64,000 nucleotides of DNA from Nicotiana tabacum (taxonomy: Eukaryota; Streptophyta; Magnoliopsida; Solanales; Solanaceae). Within the stretch, counting starts at the first letter, position 1, and each line of letters starts with the position of its first letter. This document shows, piece after piece, positions 31,561 through 42,894 of this stretch. The stretch lies in the NCBI RefSeq assembly GCF_000715075.1, contig NC_134089.1, positions 102,245,157-102,309,156 of the forward strand. Reading direction: 5' to 3'. The position numbers and the translations under genes were made by a program. The notes beneath the pieces are model-generated. The model saw nothing but the letters and a program-made list of their open reading frames with translations. It was not told the origin of the DNA and did not search any database.

Positions 31561-33047
31561 GCCCCTACCCATCTACCCTCTACCTCTAGGTGGTAGGGCA
31601 GCCGGTGCTGAAATCATAGGTTGTTGACCCTGCTGTACTGCCTTACCCCGAATCTTGGGGCAGTACCTCCTCATATGGCTAGGATCTCTGCACTCGAAAC
31701 AACCATGTGGTGCGGTGGCCTGCTGTCCTGATGACTGACCCTGATGGCCAGTAGACCCACTAGAAGAAGCCTGAATAGCCGGTGGACAGTATGAACTCTC
31801 CGGCATAGCACTAATAAAAATCAAAAGAGCCTTGAGGACCTGAATACCCCAGGAGGAACCCTGAATAGCTGGCGGGCGATATGATCTCTCTGGTATGGCA
31901 CTGAAATAAGGATACATTGAAGCACCCTGAGCAGGTGATGGTGCTAAATATGGGGGCCTACTGGGTTGACCCCTCCGAAATTGACCTTTACCCCTATCCA
32001 GGGCACCTCTGAACTCTCCGAAGAATCTAGCCCTCTTATCCTGATGCATCTGCCCTCTACCCCTCTGGAGATATCCCTCAATTCTCTGAGCAATCTCTAC
32101 CACTAGCTGATACTTTGTACCTATCTCTACCTCTGGGGCCATGCCAGATCGAATATCGGGGTGCAACCCCGCAACAAATCTCTACACTCTCTCTACATCT
32201 ATGGGAATTATCATGAGTGCATGGTGAGACAACTCAGAAAACCTCACCTCATAATCGTTCACAGACATCTGACCCTGCTCAAGATGCTCAAATTGATACC
32301 GTAGCTCTTCCCTCTCAGAGGGTGGAATGTACCTATCCAAGAACAACTGTGCGAACTGACCCCAAGTGATGGGAGGAGAACCTGCTAGCCTGCCTAGAAC
32401 ATAGGACTGCCACCATCTACAGGCCTTGCCCTCAAGCTGAAAAGTAGTGAAGTCAACTCCATACGACTCCAATATCCTCATGTTGTGCAGTTTGTCCATG
32501 CACCTATCGATGAAGTCCCGGGCATCCTCATGACGCTCGCCCCCGAAGACCGGAAGGTGAAGCCTAGTCCATCTATCCAATAACATCTATGAATCACCAT
32601 CTGCAGCTGGTCTAGGGTGCCACTGCAATAACTGGAAGAGCCCCATCTGCGGGTAGTGCACTCGGAGTCTTATACACTACAACTACATGTCCAAGAGCCT
32701 AAGCAGTAGGGGTATGTTCTCCCCCTCCTGCATGTAGCTGGATCTACTAGAAATAAACCAGCTTGAGTCATAGAATTCATGAATTTCAGTATATGGCCCA
32801 TGACCTCCTAGAATCCCGGCGCTATCACAAAGTCTGCCGGGATGGGCTCAGCTGCGGGCACCTCTCCCTACTCCTCGATAATAGGATCTCCCGCGGGATC
32901 TGTTGGTGGTACTACTGGGATAACTCTAGGACACCCTCATCCCCTAACTCGGGCTGGTGCCCTCTCTCGGCCTCTACCTCGGCCTCTAGCAACGGGGGAT
33001 GCAGCTACGCCAAGGTCTGGAACATCAGCCGTATGTATCCTCACCAT
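31560..33047 (-). pseudogene. gag: Element A gag
   Basis: The likely start codon is at 33047 (MVRIHTADV...GRGRGRERAP), matching the same start in element D (60558). Stops lie in 32950-32590. The main body 32586-32182 has RLHLPVFGGERHEDARDFID, FTTFQLEGKACRWW, FAQLFLDRYIP and FEHLEQGQMSVNDYEVRFSE, the plant retrotransposon gag core. After one stop, 32166-31573 holds a Gln/Pro-rich linker and the zinc knuckle CFECRDPSHMRRYC (CX2CX4HX4C) at about 31695. Within the linker a YR-PPAIQ-SS phrase is duplicated. Confidence 0.85.
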
Positions 33048-33226
33048 CTATGAGAGAATAGAAGAGTGAAATTTAGCATAACAACCACTGCACGATAGGA
33101 AATGAATAAAGAATAGTTTTTCCTAACACCCTATAGCCTCTCGAAGATAAATAAAGACGTCTCCATACCGATCCGCAAGACTCTATTAGGTTTTCCCATG
33201 ACTTGTGAGACCTACGTGAACCTAGT

Positions 33227-33238
33227 TCTCTGATACCA
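33227..33238 (-). promoter_or_regulatory. Primer binding site of element A
   Basis: On the minus strand TGGTATCAGAGA, next to the LTR end, matches the initiator-Met tRNA type PBS (TGGTATCAGAGC) with one change at its last base. Confidence 0.8.
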
Positions 33239-33241
33239 TGT

Positions 33242-34084
33242 TTTCACGACCCAAAATCCACTAAGGGTCGTGATGGCGCCCAACACCATTGTCAGGCAAG
33301 CCAATGCGGAATTATTAGTAAATTCTAATTTTACTTACCCAAATCGGTTACAACATTTCTTAATTTGAAATTAAAATAGGTGATGATAATCAATATTTAA
33401 TAATAATTGTACAACCCAAAAGAACTGTCTACTAATGTGTGTGCCAAGACCTAGTGTCACAAGTAGTGGTCAACTAGTAGAATGTACAAAAGAATAATAC
33501 TATCCTCCTATCTGGGATAGAATAGACAACAAAAGTAAAGAAAGACCCCATCAAGCTGCTGAACGGCACCGGAAGGGAGCAGCTCACCTTGGAAGTCTCG
33601 GTCTATAAATCAGGGGCGCGCACTAGTCTGATAGCCAAATATACCTGCCTCAGATCATGTACATTAAGTACAGAAGTGTAGTATGAGTACATAAACAATA
33701 TATACCCCGTAAATATCCTGTCTTATCTCAAAAAAGTAGAGACGAGAGGTCGACTTGATACTTACTAAGGTCAAATAATACAATAAAGTGTTACACTAAG
33801 CATGGAAATCACAAATAATCAGCAGTTTGTAGCAAGAGATAATATGTCATGTTCTTAACAATTTTACAATTAGCCATTTACATTTCAAATATTTATTCGG
33901 TCAAGTCATGGATAAGATTTAACATAGATATCATGCACACACTATGTCGAGGTCGACGGCCTGATCCAACAGAAAATAAACCGTGCACTACCAGAGGGTC
34001 GAATGGCGCGAACCATAGATGCATCTATTTCTACCGAGGCGATCGGCCCGATCCACAAATATCAATTAATATCAAGAAAACACA
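33242..34084 (-). repeat. 5' LTR of element A, cut
   Basis: It starts TTTCACGACCC, where TGTCACGACCC is seen in the LTRs of B and D, and follows the 3' LTR closely. At about 34085, after AAAACACATG, the sequence changes to a copia LTR, so the remaining U3-side part is lost. It keeps the 205 bp that the other LTR lost, including two copies of a CGGCCCGATCCA-type motif (33949-33971, 34034-34055). Confidence 0.8.
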
Positions 34085-35030
34085 TGTGATAGATCTTAAA
34101 TACTTTTGCCGTGTGTTTTGATGATTTAACAAACTTACGGATAAGAACCAGATAGGGAACCTGACCTACTTGGATTGCTGCAAACTTAAACGGATTCCAG
34201 CTAAGGATAAACTGCTACAGATTCAGGAGCTAGGAACAAATCAAGGACCTGGTGCTCCTTTGGTTCCTATGTTGCAGTACAAAGTCATGTGGACATAGCT
34301 GGAACTGAAGTGACTGATAGCTTTGTTTCTGCTGCACTGCAATACACTGTCAGCCCACTAACTCTTTCACCAAACAAAGCACTCACATCACCTCAAGTGA
34401 TGTGATCAAGATGTACCCGATGAAGCTTCATACAAAGACATCACTGGAAGGTTTCTGTTTCTCATTCAAGCTTTTGCAAAAATAGAATACTCATCATCCT
34501 CTCAAGCTTGAAGAACAAGGTTGAACGCCACTACGGACCAGTTCCTAAAAGATTGATTGTTGTTGTACTTACTATATCTCCTAAATCGCTTACTTAGAAG
34601 CATACTGATTAGGAGTCCTCTTGTAAATCCTCAAAATCGCTGAATTTAGGTTGTGACTAAATTTAGTCATAAAGAAAAGTTTTTGTAATCGTAGTGTTGC
34701 AAAGTGGCTTGGGGTGATAGCACCACAAGTTAGAAAAAGCCTTTGTAACTAGGATAGTCACAAAGTGGCTTGTGGTAAAAGTACCACAAGTTAGTTGAGT
34801 AAATCCTTTGCAATTAGAAGTATTGTAAAGTGGCTTGTAATAGGTAAGATTACAAGTTAGTAAAGTTAAAGGCCTACAGGTGTAGGTCGTGATTTTTTGA
34901 TCCCTTTGTGTGGGATTTTTCCACGTAAAAATCCTCTGCCTTATTTACTTATTGCTTTACTAAGTGCTCTCAGCAGAAACCTATAGAGGACCAGGTACTC
35001 TAAGACTTGGTAGACCCATACAAACTATCA
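34085..35030 (+). repeat. 5' LTR of the Sirevirus-like element
   Basis: It starts TGTGATAG or TGATAG near 34085 and ends ACAAACTATCA at 35030, just before the PBS. A phrase GTGGCTTG(G/T)GGT-A-CACCACAAGTTAG and variants repeats four times over 34700-34860. No TATA box was fixed. Confidence 0.7.
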
Positions 35031-35032
35031 AT

Positions 35033-35044
35033 TGGTATCAAAGC
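35033..35044 (+). promoter_or_regulatory. Primer binding site of the Sirevirus-like element
   Basis: TGGTATCAAAGC matches the initiator-Met type PBS with one change, two bases from the LTR end. Confidence 0.75.
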
Positions 35045-35083
35045 AGGTTCCTCCTATCAAGTTAACACCTAGGAAGGATCCTC

Positions 35084-36395
35084 ATGACGGCTCCACTAAA
35101 TTTTGAAGAAGGTCAATCCATATACCAGCCACCCAAGTTTGATGGAAAATGCTATTGGTGGTGGAAAGCTAGAATGCATGATTTTATCAAGGCTGAGGAT
35201 TACGAGCTTTGGGATATTATCTGCGATGGTCCTTTTGTTCCAATCAAGACCAGTGGAGAATACACTGAAACAGACAGGAAAGCATTGAAGAAGAATGCTC
35301 GTGCCATGAAAATTCTGGTATATGGTTTGGAACCTAATGAGTACGATAGAATCTCTATATGTGGCACTGCCAAGAAAATATAGGAGGCTTTGGAAATAGC
35401 TTATGATGGAACTACACAAGTAAAACAAAATAAATCTAATACTGACGATAGTTCTACGATGGCAGTTGAAGGTAAGGAGACTAGATATGACTCAACGCTT
35501 GTCTTGATGGGGCAATAAAACAATGATGAAGACAATGGCAATGAAGAGGTAAACTTCAGGGATGTTTAGAAAAATCTGAAATCCTACTATCCAAAAAAAC
35601 TCATGTGTTTAGCTGATGTTTTAATAATTACATTTTGTAGTCTTGCGGAGAATAGGGATTCCTTGTTCTTAGAACTAAAACAATCTGAATATACTAGGAA
35701 AGACTTTGTGGCTATAATTACTGATCAAAAGAATGCCATTGAAACTCTTAGAAAAGAAAAGAGTAATCTATTGGCAGAAGCTGCTGACCAAAGGGAACAA
35801 ATAGTAGAGCCTTTGACTAAGTCAAAACATGAAAACCCTGAAAGAGGAAAGGAGATAGTTAGTGAGGAGTATGTTAGGCTTGAAGATGAGGTGAAGGCCT
35901 TGAGATGTAGGATGAGCGCTGAAATTGAAAAAAATGAGCTCCTCCAAGCCAATCTAGAAAAAGTAATGAATGACCTTGAAAAGTCTCTAAAGTGGACCTG
36001 GTCCGTAGAGGCTACCACTGCCTTATTCACTAATAATAGTGAAAAAGGGCGGGGAGCAGGGTTTTCAAGGAAAAGGAATCCTTACAACCCTCACAGTAAG
36101 AGCGCCATTGCATCTGATAACTTGCCTCGGACCTAATGTGGGAACATTGGGCACTCCAAGGATGGTGTCCAGGCCAAAAATTAATCAGTGCCAAAAGATA
36201 AAGTGGTTGCTGGAACTGTGATCACAAAAGAGGGAGCAGGTTCCACTCATAGAAACGTACATTACCTACATGGACTAAAAGAGCTCTTATTCATCCTCTT
36301 GGTAACTACAAGGGACCCAAACTTTCTTGGGTTCCTAAAAATAACTCCTAAAATTCTTGTGCAGGGGACAATGAAGGGAAGTGATCAACAATGAT
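35084..36395 (+). pseudogene. gag: Sirevirus-like gag
   Basis: The start codon at 35084 opens MTAPLNFEEGQS, followed by PPKFDGKCYWWWKARMHDFI and ELWDIICDGPF, the copia gag core. A stop (TAG) comes at 35383, with more at about 35516 and 35568. 35603-36136 is a new open part, heptad-rich (SEYTRKDFVAIITDQKNA, LEDEVKALRCRMSAEIEK) and likely coiled coil, as known for Sirevirus gag. A decayed CCHC knuckle follows (CGNIGHSKDG) around 36140, with the first cysteine pair damaged. Frames are broken from there to the protease. Confidence 0.8.
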
Positions 36396-36934
36396 TCATG
36401 GATAGTGGATGTTCGAAACACATGACTGGGAACACCATAAACTTTCTTTCACTAAAAGCCCTACAGGGAGGGAGTGCATCCTTTGGCAATGGCAAAAAGG
36501 GGTACATTCTTGGAGTTGGAAAAGTTAGGAAGTCACTCACTCACTTTATTGTAAATCTGTGTTATGTCAATGGACTTAAGTATAGTCTCATGAGTGTCTC
36601 TCAAATTTGCGATAAGGGAAACAAGGTGGCGTTCTTGTCCAAAATATGTACAGTCACTGACCTTGTGACTGGTGAAATAGTCCTGGTGGCCAAAAGATAC
36701 AAGAACATCTATGTTGCTGATATTGAATCTTTACAGAGTGGTGATCTGAGTTGTCTGAAGCCTGTTGACGATGATGCTAAACTATGGCACAGAAGACTGG
36801 GCCATGCAAGGTTCTCTCTTCTGAAGAAACTAATTCAGAAGGACCTGGTCCATGGTTTGCCTATGTCACAATTCAAAACTCAAAAAGTCTACGATGCCTA
36901 TGCTAGAGGAAAACATGTAAAGTCCTCCTTTTAA
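36396..36934 (+). pseudogene. Sirevirus-like protease and pre-integrase
   Basis: The stretch 36398-36934 opens with the protease active site MDSGCSKHMTG, followed by GGSASFGNGKKG and YSLMSVSQICDKG. The pre-integrase part has KLWHRRLGHARFSLLKKL; the HHCC finger needs C-x2-C next, where YDAYARGKH shows both cysteines lost. A TAA ends this frame at 36934. Confidence 0.8.
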
Positions 36935-37995
36935 GTCAAAACAAGATGTGAGCACCTCAAAACCACTTGAGCTCTTGCATATGGATTTGTGTGGACCTAT
37001 GAGTGTGCAAAGCAGAGGAGGAAAGAGATAAAATGGCTGAAGTATTTGTGGCCTTTGTGAAGAAAATTCAAGTGAAGATGAAGTTTAGAGTTGTATGCAT
37101 TAGATTAGATCATGGGACAGAATTTGACAATGTCAAATTTTATGATTTCTGCAATGAAAATGGTATCTCTCACAACTTCTCATCTCCCAGAACTCCTCAG
37201 CAAAATAGTGTAGTAGAAAGAAAGAACAGAACTCTGGAAGAAATGGCAAGAAAAATGCTGATTGACAGTGGACTTGCAAAGAACTTCTGGGCTGAAGCTG
37301 TTAACACTACCTGCTACTTAGTGAATAGGTGCATGATCAGATTAATTCTAAACAAGACACCATATGAACTGCTAAATGGAAAAAAACCCAAGCTGACCTA
37401 TCTAAGAACGTTTGGATGCAAATTCTATGTTCTCAACAATGGAAAAGATCAGCTTGGTAAGTTCGATGCCAAAAATGACGAGGGGATATTTCTTGGCTAC
37501 TCTTCTCAAAGCAAGGCTTACAAGATATATAACAAGCGGAATCAATGTGTTGAATAAAGCTTCCATGTTATCATTGATGAATCTCACCCATCATTTAAGA
37601 AGAACGCTGAGGAAGATCAAGATGTAGAACCCTTACTTGTTCCTGCCGAAGTCATTAACATGACAAACGGAAAGGCAGATATGATGAGTGAAATGAAGGA
37701 GGCAAATGAAGACAACACTGCCTCATCATCTACAGAACCAAGCACTTCAATTACAACCACTAAAGTTGAAGAAAGAGTGGTTGATGCAGTTCAGGGAACT
37801 CCACTTGCATTTGAGAGAAGGATAGAGGAAAATCAGCCAAACATACCTTCTTCTTCTCAGAATGAACCCCAATCATCTAACTGGAGACATCAAAGTTCTC
37901 ACCCCATAGACAACATAATCACTCCTCTAGAATTCGGAGTCCAAACCAGGTCAAGAGCTAGAAATTCACTTGTCTTCTCAGCTTTTCTCTCCTAG
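36935..37995 (+). pseudogene. Sirevirus-like integrase with internal deletion
   Basis: After a broken ELLHMDLCGP-type segment (36965-37000) the text goes from QSRGGKR directly to a FVAFVKKIQ segment. About 35 residues that carry the first catalytic Asp (VDDYSR in the relative at 21510) are missing. The second Asp (IRLDHGTEFDN) and the Glu (NSVVERKNRTLEE) remain. LVNRCMIRLILNKTPYELL and FLGYSSQSKAYKIYN follow, then a TAA at 37557. 37660-37995 is the Ser/Glu-rich linker up to RT. Confidence 0.85.
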
Positions 37996-39600
37996 ATAGA
38001 ACCCAAAAACATCAAGGAAGCCCTAAAAGATGCAGATTGGATTACAGCCATGCAAGATGAGCTGCATCAGTTTGAGAGAAATGGTGTGTGGCAGCTGGTA
38101 CCCAGAACCCTAGATAGAACCATTATAGGAACCAGGTGGGTATTCAGAAACAAGCTCGATGAGCATGGAATTACCACAAGGAACAATGCCAGGCTAGTGG
38201 TTCAAGGTTACAATCAAGAGGAGAGGATTGACTATGATGAAACTTTTGCTCCAGTGGCTCGCATGGAAGCCATCAAAATTCTGATTGCCTTTGCTTCTCA
38301 TATGGAATTCACTCTAGTCTAAATGGATGTTAAAAGTGCATTCTTGAATGGACTACTTAAGGAAGAAGTCTATGTGAAGCAACCTCCTGGGTTTGAAAGT
38401 CATGAGCACCCTGAGTATGTGTTCAAATTGGACAAAGCTCTGTATGGGCTAAAGCAGGCTCCTCGAGCGTGGTATGAAAGATTGTCAAAATTTTTCTTAG
38501 AAAATGGATTTAAGAGAGGGAAGATTGACAACACTCTTTTCTTAAAGAAACAAGGAAGGAACCTGCTCATTGTTCAGTTCTATGTTGATGATATCATCTT
38601 TGGAGCAACAGCTAACTATCTATGTGAAGAATTCGCAAAACTTATGGGGAGTGAATTTGAAATGATCATGATGGGGGAATTAAATTTCTTCTTGGGTCTT
38701 CAAGTAAAACAGTCCCAAAAAGGTACTTCCATCTGTTAGCAAAAACATATCCGGGAACTCTTGAAGAGGTTTGACATGGAAGCATCAAAGGTGATGGACA
38801 CTCCCATTACAACTGCCACTCGACTGGACATGGATGAAACAGGATCTCATATGAATCAAACAATGTATAGAGGCACCATTGGGTTTCTTCTCTATGTCAC
38901 TGCTAGTCGACCTGATACTATTTTCAGTGTGGGGTTGTGTGCAAAGTTTCAATCCAACCCCAAGTAATCTCACTTGAAGGCTGCTAAAAGAATACTGAGA
39001 TATCTCAAAGGCACGTAGGACCTGGTGCTATATTATCCATCAGGTGACAATTTTAATCTAATTGGGTATGTTGATGTAGACTATGCAGGTTATCTTGTGG
39101 ACAGAAAAAGTACTTCTGGGATGGCTCACTTCTTAGGATCATGTCTTATCTCTTGGGGTACAAGGAAGAAAAATTCAGTGGCTCTTTCAACAACTGAAGC
39201 TGAATATGTGGCTGCAGCATCATGCTGTGCTCAGCTTCTGTGGATCAAGCAGCAATTGGAGGATTTTGGAGTTCTCATTGAGAGTATACCTCTCCTATAT
39301 GACAACACCAGTGCACTTAACATGGCAAAGAATACAGTCCAACATAAAAGGACCAAACATATTGATGTGAGGCATCATTTTCTGAGAGATAATGTGGAGA
39401 AAGGGTTGATATGCATGAAGTTCTACAGCACTGAAGATCAAGTTGCAGACATTTTTACCAAGGCACTTAGTAGGGAACAATTCGAAAGAAACAGAGTAAA
39501 GTTGGGACTGTTGAGGCCAAACTATGAACCTGATCCCTTTTTGATTTGGCTAGAGTTATTAAGAAATAATAGGTTCAAAGTGTTTTCTGGCCCTGCCTAA
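37996..39600 (+). pseudogene. Sirevirus-like reverse transcriptase and RNase H
   Basis: RT starts at EPKNIKEALKDADWITAMQDEL, then IIGTRWVFRNKLDEHG, YDETFAPVARMEAI and, after a TAA at 38322 (CAA in relatives), [36 protein letters not shown] and the intact catalytic [11 protein letters not shown] (about 38590). Further stops occur at 38737, 38966 and 39016. RNase H has YVDVDYAGYLVDRKSTSG, ALSTTEAEYVAAASC, LLYDNTSALNMAKN and VADIFTKAL, the copia catalytic set with the first Asp in VDVDYAG. The gene ends at 39600. Confidence 0.9.
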
Positions 39601-39692
39601 CTCACTTCAATATCGTTGCAGGTAAACGCGCATGATGAGCATAGAAGCAGTAGATGCAGTACATGACTGATATTAGAGGATTAATTCTTTTC

Positions 39693-39711
39693 AAAAAAAA
39701 GGGAAGGAGGG
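39693..39711 (+). promoter_or_regulatory. Polypurine tract after copia pol
   Basis: AAAAAAAAGGGAAGGAGGG lies 90 bases after the pol stop. In most copia elements the 3' LTR would start here. Instead the accessory ORF region follows. Confidence 0.6.
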
Positions 39712-40052
39712 CTTGAATGGCTTGAAGAAAATGTTTTGCAAGAACCAAGTTCTTGTACTAAAGGTTAGTAGTTCTGTACATCCTTTAATACACGTCTTAA
39801 AAGGCACAAAATACAACTACAATGTCATCAACTTTTCAGATCCGACTGTCATGTCTCTTCAATTCAAAACGTTCTATCTCTCTCTGAAACGTTATGATTC
39901 TCCACGCCCAACCGCCGTTTTAGCACCGGTACCTATTCTTCTCACTTCATAATTGTCCTCTCCATTTAAAGACCCCTCTTGTCTGCTCTTCCTAACCATA
40001 AGCCCTATTCTAGATTCACCAAAAAGGAAGGTTCATCACACCTCCTCTTCCA

Positions 40053-41096
40053 ATGGCTGAGAAAACCTCCGACCCATCCATGGAACCCCTTCACTGAGTC
40101 CGTGTCACCCTCTATCACCTCCACTGCTACAATCACTCCTTCCCTAGTTTCCCAACTTCCTCCCTACTTTGAAACTCCTAAAACCACTGTTTTGTCCTCA
40201 ATGTCATCTGATGCCCACACCAGTAAAACCCTAATTGGAAAACAAGGTGAAAATACTGACTTCACAGAAGGTTCTGCCATCGTTACCATCGACTCCATAG
40301 TCGTGGAAGCACCTGTTGAGGAACAAAAGACTGTGTTTGTCGTATTCGTGGATGGCATACTGCATGAAGTTATTTCTCAGAGACAAGAGTCACAAAGCGT
40401 GTGGGTAAAAGGGACCCTTTTGTCTGTTGAAGGGGATGCAACAGTATACACTACTGGGGCATCTGATGAGGAACCTGATCCCTCTCCGGAGGACCTAGGT
40501 CAGGACTTTCATCTCTAGGATAGTGTTGTACTTGCTTTCAATGTTGTGCCCTTGAAACTTTAAGTAACATTAATGAGGTTTAGTGATGAAGAAGACTTGG
40601 ACAATGTGGCCCTAGATGCATTCTTGAGTCAGCGCAGGGTTGTTACCACTCCTGAGTCTGAAAGTAAGCGGCCTACAGCCAGGCTTCAAGTCAAAGCAGT
40701 CTACGATTCTGCACTTCAAAAGAGCAAGAAAAGTAGTAAAAAGAAAAGGAGAAAGTTGGTAATAAATGGTGTCCCTATAAGTGATTAAGTTATTCCCGTC
40801 ATTGTGGTGGAGGAAGGAACCCCTGAGGAACTTGGTTCCCTTGTCAGGAGGTCCTCGAAAAAGGTTGAGTCTTTCTCCATAGAAAAAGGATCTACTTCCA
40901 AGACCAAGACAAAGGAGGCAGTGAGTGATGAAGATATTCTTGTCAAGTCCAAGGGGAAAGGTAAATTTAGTGGAGAAAAGCATAGGAAACTCAAATGGGA
41001 AACAGTTAAAGAACCCAATTCTGGGAAGAAAGCAAGAAGTGATGTATTCCTTGGATCTGAGCGACTAAGGCATCAAAAGGTTTTGCTGGGTCCTTG
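40053..41096 (+). pseudogene. Accessory ORF of the Sirevirus-like element, N-terminal half
   Basis: This protein lies after pol, where Sireviruses carry an extra (env-like) ORF. The likely start at 40053 opens MAEKTSDPSMEPL. A +1 frameshift near 40090 leads to TESVSPSITSTATITPSLVSQ, then VVEAPVEEQKTVFVVFVDG, a stop at 40518, FSDEEDLDNVALDAFLSQRR (40573), the basic KKSSKKKRRKLVING that looks like a nuclear signal, and a Lys/Glu/Ser-rich part to 41096. I recall Nicotiana proteins of this wording that go on into a 'putative plant transposon protein' domain (PF20167). That domain is absent here because the element is cut at about 41097. A TATA-like CCATTTAAAG lies at 39962-39971. Function unknown. 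Confidence 0.55.
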
Positions 41097-42894
41097 AAGC
41101 CCACACTTATATGAGGCGTAAACCTTGAATCCTTTCTCAAATATGAACATGAGCCAACAAGGCCAACCATGGTACACCTTTAACAATCCCTTTGCTCAAT
41201 TTACAACTTATACCCTTTTTCCGTAGTTGAAATAACCTATCAAAATGCTAATAATTGGAAATCTCGCAAGTAGTTAACTATGCAACCCAATCATAGGCGG
41301 GGGGGGGGGGGTCCCCACTTAGCTTGAAGCTACTATTACACAACTCTGGAACTCATCGGAATTATTTATCTCTTATTGACATAACCTTGCGCAATCAACC
41401 GCCTAAATTCTGGGAATCTTTCTGAAATACCCTGAATCATCAACCACATTCGCACGGCCGATCTCTTTGCTGTATAACCAGTGGAATTCTTAGTAGAAGC
41501 CTCACCAACCACGTGACCGCTAACCTGATCACAGGAAATAACCCACCTGTGGAAATCACTTCCCGAGATCTTCCAACACTGCGGCACTAAGTACAATCAC
41601 TAAGACATCGATAACCCTTCCTCAGTTCGAGCTCATTCTCTAGCTGCACAAGTCCATTCATACCCCGCGGACATCACTTAAATGTGCGGCAACATCCTTC
41701 CAACTCGAAGTTGTGTTGTATCCTTCTTCATTTCAAGCGGCTCCTTCCCGTTATCTCACATCTCCTGCCGCATAATGGCCCATCCTTCAAATTAAATCTG
41801 TAGGCCCCAATCACAAATCTCTGAAGTTCCCAAATTGTTCCAAACTCTCCTTAAAGTGCGTAGTCATGCTACCACAATTCCCATATGTAACTCTGCCACT
41901 CTCCCACTTTGGCGGAACTTATCCCTTTAAGTGACTACTCGACCTTTGCTACTTATACTTGGCCTTCTAGAAATTTTAGTCATCGCCTGACACTTCCCAT
42001 ATGTCTTTCATCATCTTTTGTTGCTCAGTTGTTGCCTCAAATAAAACCTATCTTCGTAGCACTTGAACCCACAATAGCTACTAACCTTAAGCCTTTCTGA
42101 AGATCCTCTTTATCTAGCTGTCAACATTAGAAACACTGATTCGATCTGAATCACCGCACCCTGCGATATCTGACAGTCGCTGTTTCAATACTATCTCGCA
42201 ATATCCTACTCCAAAGGAGAATTGTAGAAGATCATAACACCGGCGAATTTAGTACATTCAATAAGGACGACGACACCTCTTCATAGATGAAAACTCCACC
42301 ACGCCCGCAATTACCAAGTCTCGTTACCCCATCAACCCAAACCTGAACATTTTCAGCCCGATTGCCTTTCCGTTGCCGGGAATAAAACACCAAGTCTCTA
42401 GATCATGCACTGAGTAAACCTCCCTTCAAGTCATTCACTGCCCTGACATGTAGGCAAACATCTTACCATCATATCAATACTACGGAACAATCGTTCATAA
42501 GCATCATGGAATCTTGTGCCTAGCCTCAGAGCTCTTAGAAGTACCGCTACTGAGCTGAAATAATAGAATACCCTTCCACAAGGTGACGACAATATCCCAA
42601 TCTACTATGCAGGGAGTATTATGTTGCACCACATCTTGTAGTATCACTAGAATTCTTCAATTATTGATTTATAATAAGTGTTTTGCGTCGCGTAAGATTG
42701 AGTAGGAAGGAAACAAGGGCATAAGCCTCAAAGGAATCAAATCGCACGATGAGGAATCAAGAAGGGAAGTACTCCTAACAGCCCTGTAGCCTCTCGAAGA
42801 TAAGTACAGACGTCTCTGTACCGATTCGCGAGACTCTGCTAGACTTGCTCATGACTCGTGAGACCTAAGGGAACCTAGTACTCTAATATCATGT
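41097..42894 (-). other. Internal region of element B, no coding sequence seen
   Basis: No protein similarity was found in any frame. A run of 13 G lies at 41299-41311. The right end (42760-42894) matches the leader of element A (33130-33241) and has a decayed initiator-Met PBS next to the LTR (minus strand ATGATATTAGAGTACTAGG). The short open frame 41366-41596 has no recognised motif. Non-coding inside plus a full LTR suggests a non-autonomous (LARD-type) element, cut on its left by or at the copia end. Confidence 0.5.

Larger units (their letters stand above)
24344..34084 (-). mobile_element. Tekay-type chromovirus element A
   Basis: This Ty3-gypsy element has a chromodomain. In element order: 5' LTR (34084-33242, cut by a copia insertion), an initiator-Met PBS, gag, protease, RT, RNase H, integrase with chromodomain, polypurine tract, and a 3' LTR (28003-24344) with a pararetrovirus fragment inside. 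Many stops and frameshifts, and two lost catalytic residues, make it inactive. Confidence 0.85.
34085..41096 (+). mobile_element. Sirevirus-like copia element, 3' end missing
   Basis: It has a 5' LTR, PBS, gag with coiled coil, pol in copia order (protease, integrase, RT, RNase H), a purine tract and an accessory ORF. The extra ORF after pol and the coiled-coil gag point to Sirevirus. No second LTR is found before element B begins. It lies inside the 5' LTR of element A. Confidence 0.8.

Noticed and set aside
41299..41311. Run of 13 G as a functional element
   Set aside because: A homopolymer of this length may well be sequencing or assembly error, and nothing beside it supports a role.
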